A stretch of DNA of 64,000 nucleotides from Caballeronia sp. NK8 (lineage in GTDB: Bacteria; Pseudomonadota; Gammaproteobacteria; Burkholderiales; Burkholderiaceae), in contig NZ_AP024322.1 in assembly GCF_018408855.1 (NCBI RefSeq), forward strand, positions 930,001-994,000, in the 5' to 3' direction. Position numbers and translations under genes: made by a program. The notes under the pieces are model-generated. The model did not search any database and had not been told where the DNA came from. It saw only the letters and a program-made list of their open reading frames with translations. Below, piece after piece: positions 28,149 through 37,940 of the stretch (positions are counted from its first letter, which is position 1; every line of letters begins with the position of its first letter).

Positions 28149-29212
28149 TGCGTATCGGCATCTCGGCGAATGCGCTGAAGCATTCGGGCGGCCTCGAGCG
28201 CTACGCGATGGACCTCGTGCGCGGCCTCGCCGCCGCGGGTTTCGACGGCAAGCAAAAGCCCGCGTTCTTCGCGCGCAAGATCGATCTGTCGCTGCCCGAA
28301 AGCAGGTTGATCGAACCGCATCGCATCAAGGTGTCGTTTCTGCCGGGCAAGCTGCGCGATGCGTATTTCTCGTGGGCGCTCAAGCGCGCGCGCAAACGCG
28401 CGAAGGTCGATGTGCTCATCGGCTGCAATCGCGTGGAAGGTTCGGAAATTGCCATTTGCGGCGGCACGCACATCGGCTTTCTGCGCGCGACCGGGCGGCG
28501 CGAGAAGCGCTCGGACACGCGCCAGATCGCGCTGGAGCGTCGTCAGTACGCTGGCGCGAAGGTGATCGTCGCGCATTCGGACATGATGAGCGACGAACTG
28601 CGCGCGTTGTACGGCGTCGACGTCCGGAAAATCCGCGTGCTGTATCCGCCCGTCGACGGCGCGCGCTTCTCGCCGGTCGATGCCACCGCGCGCGCGCGTC
28701 TGCGCGAGCAGTTCGGCTTCAAACCCAATGAAACCGTGCTGCTGTTTCCGTCGAGCAGCCATGTGCGCAAGGGCTTGCCGCTGATCGAGAAGGCGCTCGC
28801 CGGGATGAACGTGGTCGTCGCGGTGGCGGGGCGCGCGCCGGACAAGCCCGCGGCGAACGTGCGCTATGTCGGCTATGCGAAGAACATCGAAGACGCGTAT
28901 CGCGCGGCGGATTTCACGATTCTCGCGTCGAGCTACGAGCCGTTCGGGCTGGTCGGCATCGAGTCGGTGATGTGCGGCACGCCGGTGATCTTTCCGGCGT
29001 GCATCGGCTGCTGCGATGCAATCGCCGATCACGCGAAGCACGTCTTCAGATCGGGCGACGCCGACGATCTGCGCCGCACGGTGCTCGACGCCATCGATAC
29101 GCGCCGCGCCGCGCCACGCGTATCGGGCGATGCCGTGCGCTATGACACGAGCGTCGATTCGCACGTTCGCGCATTGCTCGATCTCGCGGGCGACATCAAT
29201 CAGAAACGCTGA
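28148..29212 (+). CDS. glycosyltransferase family 4
   Basis: A 354-residue GT-B glycosyltransferase. The N-terminal domain opens MRIGISANALKHSGGLERYA with the Gly-rich donor/acceptor loop, and the C-terminal domain carries SSYEPFGLVGIE, the E-x7-E-type nucleotide-sugar motif of GT4 enzymes. LPS core transferases of the WaaG/RfaG type look like this. Its start overlaps the dnaE stop (TGATG), so translation is coupled. The sugar and acceptor are unknown, but the following GT2 genes, ligase and msbA point to LPS core or O-antigen synthesis. Confidence 0.9.
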   Translation: MRIGISANALKHSGGLERYAMDLVRGLAAAGFDGKQKPAFFARKIDLSLPESRLIEPHRIKVSFLPGKLRDAYFSWALKRARKRAKVDVLIGCNRVEGSEIAICGGTHIGFLRATGRREKRSDTRQIALERRQYAGAKVIVAHSDMMSDELRALYGVDVRKIRVLYPPVDGARFSPVDATARARLREQFGFKPNETVLLFPSSSHVRKGLPLIEKALAGMNVVVAVAGRAPDKPAANVRYVGYAKNIEDAYRAADFTILASSYEPFGLVGIESVMCGTPVIFPACIGCCDAIADHAKHVFRSGDADDLRRTVLDAIDTRRAAPRVSGDAVRYDTSVDSHVRALLDLAGDINQKR

Positions 29213-29218
29213 GACGCC

Positions 29219-29980
29219 TCAGCGCACGTCGTTCAGATGCGCGAGCTTCAGGAAACGGTAATAGACCGTCTGCGCGTTGAACACCGCGATCATGAAGCCG
29301 GCCTTGCCGTCGAGGAACCCGCGCCGCAGCACATAGGTCCGCACGAACGCCCAGGCGCCGCGCGTGAGCGCGATGCCGAAGCTGCCGCGCTTGCCGGCCG
29401 CGTGCCGTTGTTGGGCGCCGGCCGTCGAATACGCGTCCAGCTTGCGCAGCACCGCTTCGAAATCCTCGTAGGAGTAGTGCATCAGCTTGCCGGACAGGCG
29501 CACGACGGGCTTGCCGGTCGACAGCACCAGCCGCTCGTGCACCAGATCAGGTGAGAAGCGCGCCGTGCCGCGCCGGAACAGGCGCGGAATCCAGTCCGGA
29601 TACCAGCCGCTGTGCTTCACCCACACGCCGCAGAAACTCGACAGGCGATCGACCGCGTACACGTCCGCCTGCGGATCGGTGATCGCCGCGCGGATCGCAG
29701 CCGCCAGTTCCGGCGACACGATCTCGTCGGCATCGATGGAAAGCACCCAGTCGGTCGAGAGCGCATCGAGCGCGCGGTTTTTCTGCGGCCCGAAGCCCGG
29801 CCAGTCGCGCGCCTCGATCACGCGCGCGCGATGCGCCTCGGCGATGCCCACGGTCGCATCGGTGCTGCCGCCGTCGACGACGACGATTTCGTCGGCGAAG
29901 GACACGGCCTGCAGGCATTGCGCGAGCCGCGCGGCCGCGTTATGGGTGATGAGGGCGATGCCAAGAGTCGGAGCGTTCAT
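29219..29980 (-). CDS. glycosyltransferase family 2, LPS core type
   Basis: A 253-residue GT-A enzyme resembling WaaE/KdtX LPS inner-core glucosyltransferases. The opening LGIALITHNAAARLAQCL and VVVDGGSTDAT are the nucleotide-binding part, and SIDADEIV holds the DxD metal motif. HSGWYPDWIPRLFRRG is typical of the WaaE branch. A basic amphipathic segment near residues 210-240 would bind the inner membrane. An AAAGG ribosome-binding site lies before the ATG. It ends 6 bases from the convergent GT4 gene and is followed upstream by a second GT2 gene on the same strand. Confidence 0.9.
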   Translation of the reverse strand: MNAPTLGIALITHNAAARLAQCLQAVSFADEIVVVDGGSTDATVGIAEAHRARVIEARDWPGFGPQKNRALDALSTDWVLSIDADEIVSPELAAAIRAAITDPQADVYAVDRLSSFCGVWVKHSGWYPDWIPRLFRRGTARFSPDLVHERLVLSTGKPVVRLSGKLMHYSYEDFEAVLRKLDAYSTAGAQQRHAAGKRGSFGIALTRGAWAFVRTYVLRRGFLDGKAGFMIAVFNAQTVYYRFLKLAHLNDVR

Positions 29981-30026
29981 GGAGCCTTTCGAGCGGCGCT
30001 GATGCGTTGTTGTTCTGTCGGCGCGC

Positions 30027-31022
30027 TCATCCGCGCAGATGCCATTTCACGAAGAAGAATGGCGAGAGCAGCCACGGACACGTCGCATAGACGAACATCT
30101 TGACGCGAAAGCCGAAGTCCACGTCCTTCGATGTGAAAAGGAGCGCGACCTTGCGCCCGAGCGGGGCCTCGCCGAACACCTCGCTCACATACGTTTCGCG
30201 CGCGGATTTGCGGGCGAGCAGGGCGCGCATCTGTCCGCCGACACCCACTTTCCCGGCATCGCTCACGAGCTGGCGCGTCTCGCCCGTGCCGTTGATGTTC
30301 GCGAGCTTGATGCGCGCGACGAAATCTTCCGGCGTGCGCCATTTCCGTTTTCTCGACAGCCCGCCGCGCCGGTACTGCACGAGCGGTTCGTGCAGCGTAT
30401 GGGCGCCCCGGGTCATGATCGCGCGAAACGTCATGATCTGATCTTCGCCGTAGATGCCGGGCGCGATCGGCCCGAATTCCTCGAAGAGACGCCGCGCCCA
30501 GGCGTGCGCCGCGCCGACCACGTGCGGCCGGTTGGCGGACCAGTCCTCGAAGCTGTGGTAGTCGTCGAGGTCGGTCACGCGCAACACGCCGTGCGCCTGG
30601 CCGTCGGAATCGATGTCCTGCAGGTCCGACGCGACGAGGTCGTAACGCTTGCCGCTCGCGATCCAGTCGCGCATCACGCGCTCGACGCGCTGCGGCGTGG
30701 AGATATCGTCGCCCGCCGCGATGAACAGCATCTCGCCCGACGCGCGCGCCGCGAGCGCGCTCAGATGCGCGCTGATGCCGAGGTTCTGCTCGTTGCGGTA
30801 GAGCCGCACGGTGTGCGGGCCGTGGTAATCGCGCACGCAGCGTTCGGCGACGGCAAAGGTGTCGTCGGCGGAGGCATCGTCCGAAATCAGGATTTCGAGC
30901 GATGGCCAAGTCTGCGCCAGCGCGCCACGAATCGCGTCGGCGACGGTTTCGTGCTGGTTGAATGTGATGAGCATCAGGCTGGCGAGCGGTGCGTCCGGCC
31001 CTGTTTGATGTGTCGCTGGCAT
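30027..31022 (-). CDS. glycosyltransferase family 2
   Basis: A 331-residue GT-A glycosyltransferase: LMLITFNQHETVADAIRGAL, then ISDDASADDTF, and the AAGDDIS DxD-like motif. The C-terminal 80 residues contain a hydrophobic stretch (VYATCPWLLSPFFF) that could anchor it. The start is uncertain: 31022 has a weak GAG upstream and removes a Pro/Arg-rich extension that would overlap the promoter of the divergent ligase gene; 31040 and 31109 are also open. It lies 46 bases upstream of the other GT2 gene. The acceptor is unknown. Confidence 0.87.
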   Translation of the reverse strand: MPATHQTGPDAPLASLMLITFNQHETVADAIRGALAQTWPSLEILISDDASADDTFAVAERCVRDYHGPHTVRLYRNEQNLGISAHLSALAARASGEMLFIAAGDDISTPQRVERVMRDWIASGKRYDLVASDLQDIDSDGQAHGVLRVTDLDDYHSFEDWSANRPHVVGAAHAWARRLFEEFGPIAPGIYGEDQIMTFRAIMTRGAHTLHEPLVQYRRGGLSRKRKWRTPEDFVARIKLANINGTGETRQLVSDAGKVGVGGQMRALLARKSARETYVSEVFGEAPLGRKVALLFTSKDVDFGFRVKMFVYATCPWLLSPFFFVKWHLRG

Positions 31023-31113
31023 CTCGGATTCACAACGCATGGATAGCCCGGCGCGCCTTCCCGGCCGCGGGTCGAGCGTTCCGTGAGCGAAGAGCGTGCC
31101 AGGCGGCAACGGC

Positions 31114-31119
31114 TATAAT
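31114..31119 (+). promoter_or_regulatory. -10 element upstream of the O-antigen ligase gene
   Basis: A perfect TATAAT, with no recognisable -35. A start near 31126 would exclude the first 45 codons of the longest open frame of the ligase gene and favours the TTG at 31181 or the ATG at 31214. Confidence 0.45.
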
Positions 31120-31180
31120 ATCGCGGGTTTTCGGGGCGCGCGACCGGACCGGCCGGTCGAACCCATTCAGGTTCATCGAT

Positions 31181-32458
31181 TTGGAAAAATTTTTGCGTTA
31201 TTTGATCGCCAGCATGGTCTTGCTGGCGCCTGCGACCACGCTCGTCGTACGGGGCGGAACCGGTTACTGCTTTTTCGTGTTGCTCGCCGTCGCGCTGTTC
31301 GCCGGATTCAGCAAGCCGTTCCGGCTCAAGGTCAGTCTGCTCGTCACCGCTTATCCCTGGTACACCGTGGGCATGATGTGCTTCATGGTGTATTTGCCGC
31401 TGCAACAGGCCATCGACGGTTATTATCTGCCGCGCGAGTTCGACGGCCTGTCGCGTCTCGCGCTGAGCCTGCCGATTTTTCTGCTGCTCGTGAATGTTCC
31501 GATCCGCCATCTGAAGGCGCTCGGCTGGGGCTGCGCGCTCGGTGCGATCGGTGCGGGCGCCTGGGCCGTGGACACCAACCTCCATACGACGATCAACGAT
31601 CTCAACCGCCTCGGCAACGACTACACGAATCCGATCCCGTACGGCAACACCGCTTTGCTGCTCGGTTTTCTCTCCGTGATGACGATACGCTGGGACGATT
31701 ATCCCAACGCGCTGCTGAAGCGCCTCGGCATCGCGCTCAAGCTGCTGGGCCTCGCGGGCGGCGTCTACGCCTCGTATCTGTCGGGCACGCGCGGCGGATG
31801 GCTCGCGATTCCGCTCTTTCTCGCGCTCTGCTCGCTGAATTTCGGCTGGATCAGGCAGCGCCGCCACTGGCTTGCCGCGTCGATCGTCGCGGTGCTGGCG
31901 ATATCGGCCCTGCTCGCATCGCCGCTCGGCCGCGAGCGCGTGATGGCGACGCGCTCGGACATCGTGCGCCTGTCGGAAGGCTCGTCGGCGTACAGTTCCA
32001 TCGGTGCGCGCCTGCAGCTGTGGCGCGCCTCGATCCACCTGTTCGAGGCGCATCCGCTGACGGGCGTCGGCAAGGGGCATCTGGAGGCGTCCCTCAAGGA
32101 TATGGCGAACAAGGGCGAGGCGCCGGCGTACATCGTCAATCAGCGCGCACACAGCGAGTTCTTTTCGACGATCTCTGAACTGGGCGCGGTGGGCGTCGTC
32201 TGTCTCGCGCTGGTCTATTGCGGGCCGCTCGTGTATTTCGTGCGCCATCGGAAATCGCCTCACCGCGATGTATCGACGGCCGCTTATTGCGGAATCGCGG
32301 TGTCGGGGTCGGTTATCATCTTCGGTTTGAGCATCGACGTGTTCACGGTGGTGATGAGCACCGCGCTCATCGCGCTCCTCTGGGCCGTGTTGCTCGCGGT
32401 CATCACACATGACGCGCGCCCGCCGCAAGGCAAGCCGGGCCGCGCGTCGATCGGCTGA
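31181..32458 (+). CDS. O-antigen ligase/polymerase family membrane protein
   Basis: A polytopic membrane protein of about 425 residues with 10-12 predicted helices and the Wzy/WaaL periplasmic loop: [11 protein letters not shown] before it and [10 protein letters not shown] with [17 protein letters not shown], the conserved RxH and HxEF features. WaaL joins O-antigen to lipid A-core in the periplasm. The start is uncertain: TTG at 31181 has CAGG upstream and follows a TATAAT at 31114; ATG at 31214 would remove 11 residues. The longest frame begins at 30989 but its first part is Arg-rich and unrelated. Ligase versus polymerase cannot be decided from sequence alone. Confidence 0.87.
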   Translation: MEKFLRYLIASMVLLAPATTLVVRGGTGYCFFVLLAVALFAGFSKPFRLKVSLLVTAYPWYTVGMMCFMVYLPLQQAIDGYYLPREFDGLSRLALSLPIFLLLVNVPIRHLKALGWGCALGAIGAGAWAVDTNLHTTINDLNRLGNDYTNPIPYGNTALLLGFLSVMTIRWDDYPNALLKRLGIALKLLGLAGGVYASYLSGTRGGWLAIPLFLALCSLNFGWIRQRRHWLAASIVAVLAISALLASPLGRERVMATRSDIVRLSEGSSAYSSIGARLQLWRASIHLFEAHPLTGVGKGHLEASLKDMANKGEAPAYIVNQRAHSEFFSTISELGAVGVVCLALVYCGPLVYFVRHRKSPHRDVSTAAYCGIAVSGSVIIFGLSIDVFTVVMSTALIALLWAVLLAVITHDARPPQGKPGRASIG

Positions 32459-32541
32459 TCGTCGAAACGGCCGTTCCGGCGGATGACAACAGCAACAAAC
32501 GCCGCGCGACACATGAGTCAGGCGCCGGGCCAAGTGGAGAT

Positions 32542-34332
32542 ATGCTCTTGAACAACGAAGCAAGTTTGCGCAAACCGATCGGCGGCGTGGAAAGCAGCTC
32601 GCCGATGGCCGTCATGCGGCGGCTATGGCCGTATATCCGGCCGCTCATGGGCATGGTGCTGCTCGGCCTGTTGACGATGGGCATCGTCGCCGCGACCGAA
32701 GCAGGCATTCCGATGCTGCTCAAACCGCTGCTCGACCACGGCTTCGGCTCGAAGAGCAGCGATCACGCGAAATGGCTCGTGCCGGCCGCGGTCATCGGGC
32801 TCGCGCTTCTGCGCGGCTCGGCGCAGTACGCATCGGGCTATTTTCTTTCGTACGTGACGAACAAGATCCTGCTGCAACTGCGGCTCGAGATGTTCCATCG
32901 CATGATCCATACGAGCGCGGGCTTCTTCCAGCGCGAAACCGCGAGCACGATCATCAACGCGATCGTCTTCGAGGTGAATCAGATCCTGAGCGTGCTGCAG
33001 AGCGTCGTCGTCACGCTCGTGCGCGACTCGCTCACGGTCGTGTTTCTGCTCGGCTATCTGTTCATCCTCAACTGGCGCCTCACGCTGATCGTCGCGGTGA
33101 TTCTGCCGGCTATCGGCTGGCTCGTCAGCAAGATCAACCGGCGGCTGCGGCGCCTGAACCGCGAGCATCAGACCCTGACCAACGAGCTGTCGTATATCGT
33201 CGAGGAGACGGTTGGCGGCTACAAGGTCGTGAAGGTGCATAACGGCGAGCCGTACGAGACCGGCCGCTTCACCGAGATGAGCCATCGCCTGCGCGGCTAC
33301 GCGATGCGCATGCAGGTGTCGGGCGGCCTCGCGCAGCCGCTCACGCAGTTTCTCGCGTCGATCGCGCTCGCCATCGTCATCACGATCGCGGTCGTGCAGT
33401 CGGCGAACGACCAGACGACGGTCGGCGGCTTCGTCGCGTTCGTCACGTCGATGCTGCTCGTGATCTCGCCGCTCAAGCATCTGATCGACATCAACCAGCC
33501 CTTGCAGCGCGGCATGACGGCGGCGGAGCTGATCTTCGGCCTGATCGACGAGCCCGCGGAGCCCGAAGGCGGCGGGCGGCGTCTGCCGCGCGCGCGCGGC
33601 GAGGTCGAATTCCGCGATGTCACCTTCAGCTACGGCTCGATCGACCGTCCGACGCTCGATCGCGTGTCGTTCAAGGTCGCGCCGGGCGAGATGGTCGCGC
33701 TCGCGGGGCCGTCGGGCAGCGGCAAGACCACGCTCGTGAATCTGCTGCCGCGCTTCTTCGATCCGCGCGACGGTCAGGTGCTGGTCGACGGCGTGCCGAT
33801 CACCGACTACAACCTGCACGACCTGCGCGGCCAGCTCGCGATGGTCAGCCAAGACGTCGTGCTCTTCAACGATACGATCGCGGCGAACGTCGCATACGGG
33901 CAGACGCCGGAACGCGAGCGCGTGATGTCGGCGCTCGCGGCGGCGAATCTGTCGGATATGGTGGCGACCTTGCCCGAAGGCATCGATACGCTGATCGGCG
34001 GCAATGGCATGCGGCTGTCGGGCGGTCAGCGTCAGCGTCTCGCGATCGCGCGCGCGATCTACAAGGACGCGCCGATCCTGATTCTCGACGAAGCGACCTC
34101 GGCGCTGGATTCGGAATCGGAGCGCCACGTGCAGGCTGCGCTCGAAACGCTGATGAAGGGGCGCACGACGCTCGTCATCGCGCATCGTCTGTCGACCATC
34201 GAACGCGCGGACCGCATCCTCGTGATGGAGACGGGGAAGATCGCGGAGCAGGGCAGCCACGCGGAGTTGTTGCGCAAAGGCGGCCTGTATGCACATTTGC
34301 ATCGGATTCAGTATCAGCAGCAGGCGGCGTGA
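32542..34332 (+). CDS. msbA: lipid A export ABC transporter
   Basis: A 596-residue fused ABC exporter that flips lipid A-core across the inner membrane. Six membrane helices occupy about residues 25-320. The ATPase has Walker A GPSGSGKT at 389-396, signature LSGGQ at 492-496 and Walker [13 protein letters not shown] at 512-523, then the switch AHRLS. Length and the [13 protein letters not shown] segment fit MsbA. A GGAG lies very close (3 bases) to the ATG; TTG at 32548 would be better spaced. It follows the O-antigen ligase by 83 bases, consistent with one LPS transcript. Confidence 0.95.
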   Translation: MLLNNEASLRKPIGGVESSSPMAVMRRLWPYIRPLMGMVLLGLLTMGIVAATEAGIPMLLKPLLDHGFGSKSSDHAKWLVPAAVIGLALLRGSAQYASGYFLSYVTNKILLQLRLEMFHRMIHTSAGFFQRETASTIINAIVFEVNQILSVLQSVVVTLVRDSLTVVFLLGYLFILNWRLTLIVAVILPAIGWLVSKINRRLRRLNREHQTLTNELSYIVEETVGGYKVVKVHNGEPYETGRFTEMSHRLRGYAMRMQVSGGLAQPLTQFLASIALAIVITIAVVQSANDQTTVGGFVAFVTSMLLVISPLKHLIDINQPLQRGMTAAELIFGLIDEPAEPEGGGRRLPRARGEVEFRDVTFSYGSIDRPTLDRVSFKVAPGEMVALAGPSGSGKTTLVNLLPRFFDPRDGQVLVDGVPITDYNLHDLRGQLAMVSQDVVLFNDTIAANVAYGQTPERERVMSALAAANLSDMVATLPEGIDTLIGGNGMRLSGGQRQRLAIARAIYKDAPILILDEATSALDSESERHVQAALETLMKGRTTLVIAHRLSTIERADRILVMETGKIAEQGSHAELLRKGGLYAHLHRIQYQQQAA

Positions 34333-34450
34333 TCCTCCAGCCGCGCGATCCCGGTTGATTGTGAGATAGCAGCAATAGCCGGTCTGCAAGCTTCGCTATG
34401 ATTCGCGTCCCCCATTCCGGGGGAGCAATCATTGGAAGAGTAAGCGAAGC

Positions 34451-35758
34451 ATGATGCAGTTCGAAGTTGATGCAAAAAGCGGCCGGCGCATGGTTTTCGG
34501 CGTGAAGCGCGCGGCCGTCCTTCTGGCCGTCTGTCTCGCGGCGTGCGGCGGCGGTTCGGATCATTCCATATCGGATGATGTGGATATCGCGGCCAAGACG
34601 CCACCGGCCGCAGGCGCCTTCACGGCGATGTCGGTCATGACCGATGGCGGTGCGCCGATCGTCGCGAAGGACACCTATATCGGCGCGGATCTGGGCATCA
34701 CCGATGCCGATGGCACGGCGACGCTTTCGAGCCGGACCACGATCAAGGGCCACGGCAACAGCACCTGGGATCAGCCCAAGAAACCCTACCGGCTCAAGCT
34801 CGAGAGCAAGGCCAGTCTGCTCGGCATGCCGAAGGACAAGAACTGGATCCTGCTCGCCAACTACTTCGACAAGACGCTATTGCGCAACCGCGCCGCGTTC
34901 GAGCTCGGCAGGCGCTTCGGCATGGCATGGACGCCGCGCGCCGTGCCGCTCGAACTGACGCTCGATGGCGAGTACAAAGGCGTGTACGACCTGGTCGAGT
35001 CGGTGCGCGCCGACAAGAATCGCGTGAACATCGCCGATAGCGACGAGACGACCGCGCCCGCGAAGACCGGATTCATCGTCGAGATCAATGCGCGGATGGA
35101 CGAGGCGGTCTGCTGGACCACGACGCACGCGCTTCCGATGTGCATCGATACGCCCGATCCTGCTTCGGCGGTGCAGACTGCGTACATCAAGGAGTATGTT
35201 CAGAAGGCTGAAGATGCGTTGTTTTCGGATCACGCGACCGATGCCGCCACGGGCTACGAACAGTATTTCGATGTCGCTTCCCTGATCGACTGGTTTCTGG
35301 TCAACGAGATCTTCAAGAATCAGGACGCCAAAAGTTTCGCGAGCATCTATCTGTACAAGGACGCGGGCGGCAAGCTCAAGTTCGGGCCGTTGTGGGACTT
35401 CGATCTCGCCGCCGGTAATGTCAACTATTCGGACGCGCAATATCCCGAGGGCTGGTGGGTCGCCGACGGTCCGTGGATCGCGCGCATGAAGCAGATCGAT
35501 CCGACGTTCAAAACGCGCGTGCGGGCGCGGTGGGACGCGTTGAAGGCGTCGCAGATCGACACGCTGGCGGCGTATATCGACGAAAGCGCTCAGGCGATCG
35601 AAGCGAGCGGCGCGGCGCAGCGCAACTTCCGTCGCTGGCCGGTTCTGGGGACGAAGCTTTGGCCGAATCCTGTGGTTAAGGGTTCGTATCGGGGAGAGGT
35701 CGATTATCTGAAGGGCTGGCTCACGCGGCGGATTGCGTGGCTGGATGCGAACATTTGA
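34451..35758 (+). CDS. CotH kinase family lipoprotein
   Basis: A 435-residue exported protein with a lipobox LAAC (Cys32) followed by a Gly/Ser linker. The CotH kinase fold begins near residue 60; characteristic segments are GHGNSTWDQPKKPYRLKL (about 99-116), the WILLANYFDKTLLRN motif and the metal-binding WDFDLAAGN near residues 315-323. In Bacillus, CotH phosphorylates spore-coat proteins on Ser; roles in Gram-negative envelopes are poorly known. It lies 118 bases after msbA on the same strand, which suggests an outer-surface or LPS-related role, but that is inference. Two adjacent ATG codons are possible starts. Confidence 0.9.
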   Translation: MMQFEVDAKSGRRMVFGVKRAAVLLAVCLAACGGGSDHSISDDVDIAAKTPPAAGAFTAMSVMTDGGAPIVAKDTYIGADLGITDADGTATLSSRTTIKGHGNSTWDQPKKPYRLKLESKASLLGMPKDKNWILLANYFDKTLLRNRAAFELGRRFGMAWTPRAVPLELTLDGEYKGVYDLVESVRADKNRVNIADSDETTAPAKTGFIVEINARMDEAVCWTTTHALPMCIDTPDPASAVQTAYIKEYVQKAEDALFSDHATDAATGYEQYFDVASLIDWFLVNEIFKNQDAKSFASIYLYKDAGGKLKFGPLWDFDLAAGNVNYSDAQYPEGWWVADGPWIARMKQIDPTFKTRVRARWDALKASQIDTLAAYIDESAQAIEASGAAQRNFRRWPVLGTKLWPNPVVKGSYRGEVDYLKGWLTRRIAWLDANI

Positions 35759-35800
35759 TGTGAGGATCGCGGCGAAATGCTTCGCCGCGTCCCTCACATC
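35757..35800. terminator. long inverted repeat between cotH and rng
   Basis: Two perfect 9-bp arms (GATGTGAGG / CCTCACATC, then CGCGGCGAA / TTCGCCGCG) separated by a 2-base mismatch, loop ATGC. It overlaps the stop codons of both convergent genes. There is no T-run, so it may be a factor-aided terminator or an mRNA 3' end protector. Confidence 0.55.
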
Positions 35801-37263
35801 AACACGATGTCATACTGCTCCTGACTCAAATTACTCTCCACCTGCAACGAAACCGGCTTCCCGATGAAGTCCATCAGCATCGCCAGATGCTGCGACTCTT
35901 CCTCGAGAAAGAGATCGATCACCTCCTGCGAAGCCACCACACGAAACTCGCGCGGATTGAACTGCCGCGACTCGCGCATGATTTCACGCAGCACGTCATA
36001 ACACACCGTGCGCGGCGTCTTCACCTGCCCCTTGCCCTCACACGTTGGACAAGGCTCGCACAGCACATGTGCAAGCGATTCGCGCGTGCGCTTTCTCGTC
36101 ATCTCGACCAACCCGAGCTGCGAGAAGCCATTGACCGTCACGCGCGTGCGATCCTTCGACAACGCCTTCTTCAGTTCCCCCAGCACCTGATCGCGATGCT
36201 CGACATTCTCCATGTCGATGAAGTCGATGATGATGATCCCGCCCAGGTTCCTCAGGCGCAGTTGCCGCGCGATCGTATGGGCTGCTTCGAGATTCGTCTT
36301 GAAGATGGTGTCATCGAAATTGCGCGCGCCGACATAACCGCCCGTATTGACGTCGATGGTCGTCATCGCTTCGGTCTGGTCGATCATCAGATAACCGCCC
36401 GACTTGAGATCGACGCGCCGCGACAGCGCCCGCTGAATCTCCGCCTCGATGTTGTAGAGGTCGAAGAGCGGCCGCTCGCCGGTGTAATGATGCAGGCGTG
36501 AAGCCACCGCCGGCGTGAACTCCGCCGCGAAGTCCGCGAGCATCTGATACGTCTCGCGCGAATCCACCTGTATGCGCGTGGTTTCGTCGTTGACGAAATC
36601 GCGCAGCACGCGTTGCGCGAGATTCAGGTCCTGATAAAGCAGCGTGGTGGGCGGCACGCGTTGCGCCTGCGTGACGATCGTCGCCCACGTCTTGCGCAGA
36701 TACGCGACATCCGCCGCGAGCTCCTCGCTCGTCGCATCCTCGGCGATGGTACGCACGATATAGCCGCCTTTCTCGTCGGCGGGCAGCACGGCGGTCAGGC
36801 GCGCGCGCACGGCCTCGCGCTCCGCTTCGCTCTCGATCTTCTGCGAGATGCCGATATGCGGCTCCTGCGGCAGATAAACCAGCGTCCGACCCGCGATGCT
36901 CACCTGCGTCGAGAGCCGCGCGCCCTTCGTGCCGATCGGGTCCTTCACGACCTGCACCATCAGCGACTGACCTTCGAAGACGATCTTCTCGATCGGCACA
37001 TGCGGCGCCGACGAATGCGGCTCGCCCGCGATGCGCGGATGCCAGATATCGGCGACATGAAGAAACGCGGCGCGCTCGAGCCCGATGTCGATGAACGCGG
37101 ACTGCATGCCCGGCAGCACACGGACCACCTTGCCGAGATACACGTTGCCGACGCGTCCGCGCGACAGCGTGCGCTCGACGTGAAGTTCCTGAACGGCGCC
37201 TTGCTGAACCAGTGCGACGCGGCTTTCCTGCGGTGTGACGTTGATCAGGATTTCTTCGTTCAT
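35794..37263 (-). CDS. rng: ribonuclease G
   Basis: A 489-residue endoribonuclease, the same length as E. coli RNase G, which matures the 5' end of 16S rRNA and degrades some mRNAs. An S1 domain is at the N-terminus (LSRGRVGNVYLGKV), the catalytic DNase-I-like part has TIDVNTGGY and IIIIDFIDM, and the zinc link is CEPCPTC. The start at 37263 gives MNEEILINVTPQ, the family beginning; the frame stays open 84 codons upstream across the end of maf, which is unrelated sequence. It follows maf by 7 bases. Confidence 0.96.
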   Translation of the reverse strand: MNEEILINVTPQESRVALVQQGAVQELHVERTLSRGRVGNVYLGKVVRVLPGMQSAFIDIGLERAAFLHVADIWHPRIAGEPHSSAPHVPIEKIVFEGQSLMVQVVKDPIGTKGARLSTQVSIAGRTLVYLPQEPHIGISQKIESEAEREAVRARLTAVLPADEKGGYIVRTIAEDATSEELAADVAYLRKTWATIVTQAQRVPPTTLLYQDLNLAQRVLRDFVNDETTRIQVDSRETYQMLADFAAEFTPAVASRLHHYTGERPLFDLYNIEAEIQRALSRRVDLKSGGYLMIDQTEAMTTIDVNTGGYVGARNFDDTIFKTNLEAAHTIARQLRLRNLGGIIIIDFIDMENVEHRDQVLGELKKALSKDRTRVTVNGFSQLGLVEMTRKRTRESLAHVLCEPCPTCEGKGQVKTPRTVCYDVLREIMRESRQFNPREFRVVASQEVIDLFLEEESQHLAMLMDFIGKPVSLQVESNLSQEQYDIVLM

Positions 37264-37270
37264 GGCCTGT

Positions 37271-37885
37271 TTAGAATTCGACGCGCGCCACGCGCAAGAG
37301 GGCTGCGGTTTCGCAAAGGGGCAAACCCATGATACCCGAATAGGACCCGTCGATTCGCTCGATGAACTCGGCCGCGCGGCCTTGTATGCCGTACGCGCCC
37401 GCCTTGCCGAGCGGCTCGCCCGAAGCCGCGTAGCGCTGCAATGCAGCACGACCGGCCGATGCGAAGCGCACCGTCGAGCGCGAGAGCGCGGGTTCGAGCA
37501 GCGCGCCTTCGGCATCGACGACGGCGAGCGCCGTCAGCACTTCGTGCTCGCGCCCGGCGAGACGTTCGAGCATCGCGACGGCGTCTTCTTCGTGTTGCGG
37601 CTTGCCGAGAATCAGCCCGTCGATGGTCACGGTCGTATCGGCGACGAGAACCGGCGCCGGCGCATGACCGCCCGCAAGCAGCCGCGCGCGCGCCGCGTGC
37701 GCCTTCAACGCGCATACGCGCAGGACATACGCATCGGCGGCTTCGCCTGGCAGCTCGGCTTCGAGCGCTTCGGCGTCTTCATCGGGACGGGGAAGGAGGA
37801 GTTCGTACTGCACGCCGAGCTGACGGAGCAACTCCTGTCGGCGCGGGCTTTGCGAGGCGAGATAAATGAACGAATGAGTCGGCAT
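37271..37885 (-). CDS. maf: Maf nucleotide pyrophosphatase (YhdE-like)
   Basis: A 204-residue house-cleaning enzyme that hydrolyses non-canonical or excess nucleoside triphosphates; the YhdE group acts on dTTP and UTP. The family start [13 protein letters not shown] is at residues 8-20 and the catalytic region ADTTVTIDG follows, with GKPQHEEDA and [10 protein letters not shown] later. The start at 37885 is the family start; 15 upstream codons are excluded. It lies directly before rng, the arrangement seen for yhdE-rng in E. coli, which favours the YhdE group. Confidence 0.92.
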   Translation of the reverse strand: MPTHSFIYLASQSPRRQELLRQLGVQYELLLPRPDEDAEALEAELPGEAADAYVLRVCALKAHAARARLLAGGHAPAPVLVADTTVTIDGLILGKPQHEEDAVAMLERLAGREHEVLTALAVVDAEGALLEPALSRSTVRFASAGRAALQRYAASGEPLGKAGAYGIQGRAAEFIERIDGSYSGIMGLPLCETAALLRVARVEF

Positions 37886-37940
37886 CTTGAAGTCGGAGTC
37901 GAATGGCACGCATGGCATTCGATCCAACATCGAAAACGCC

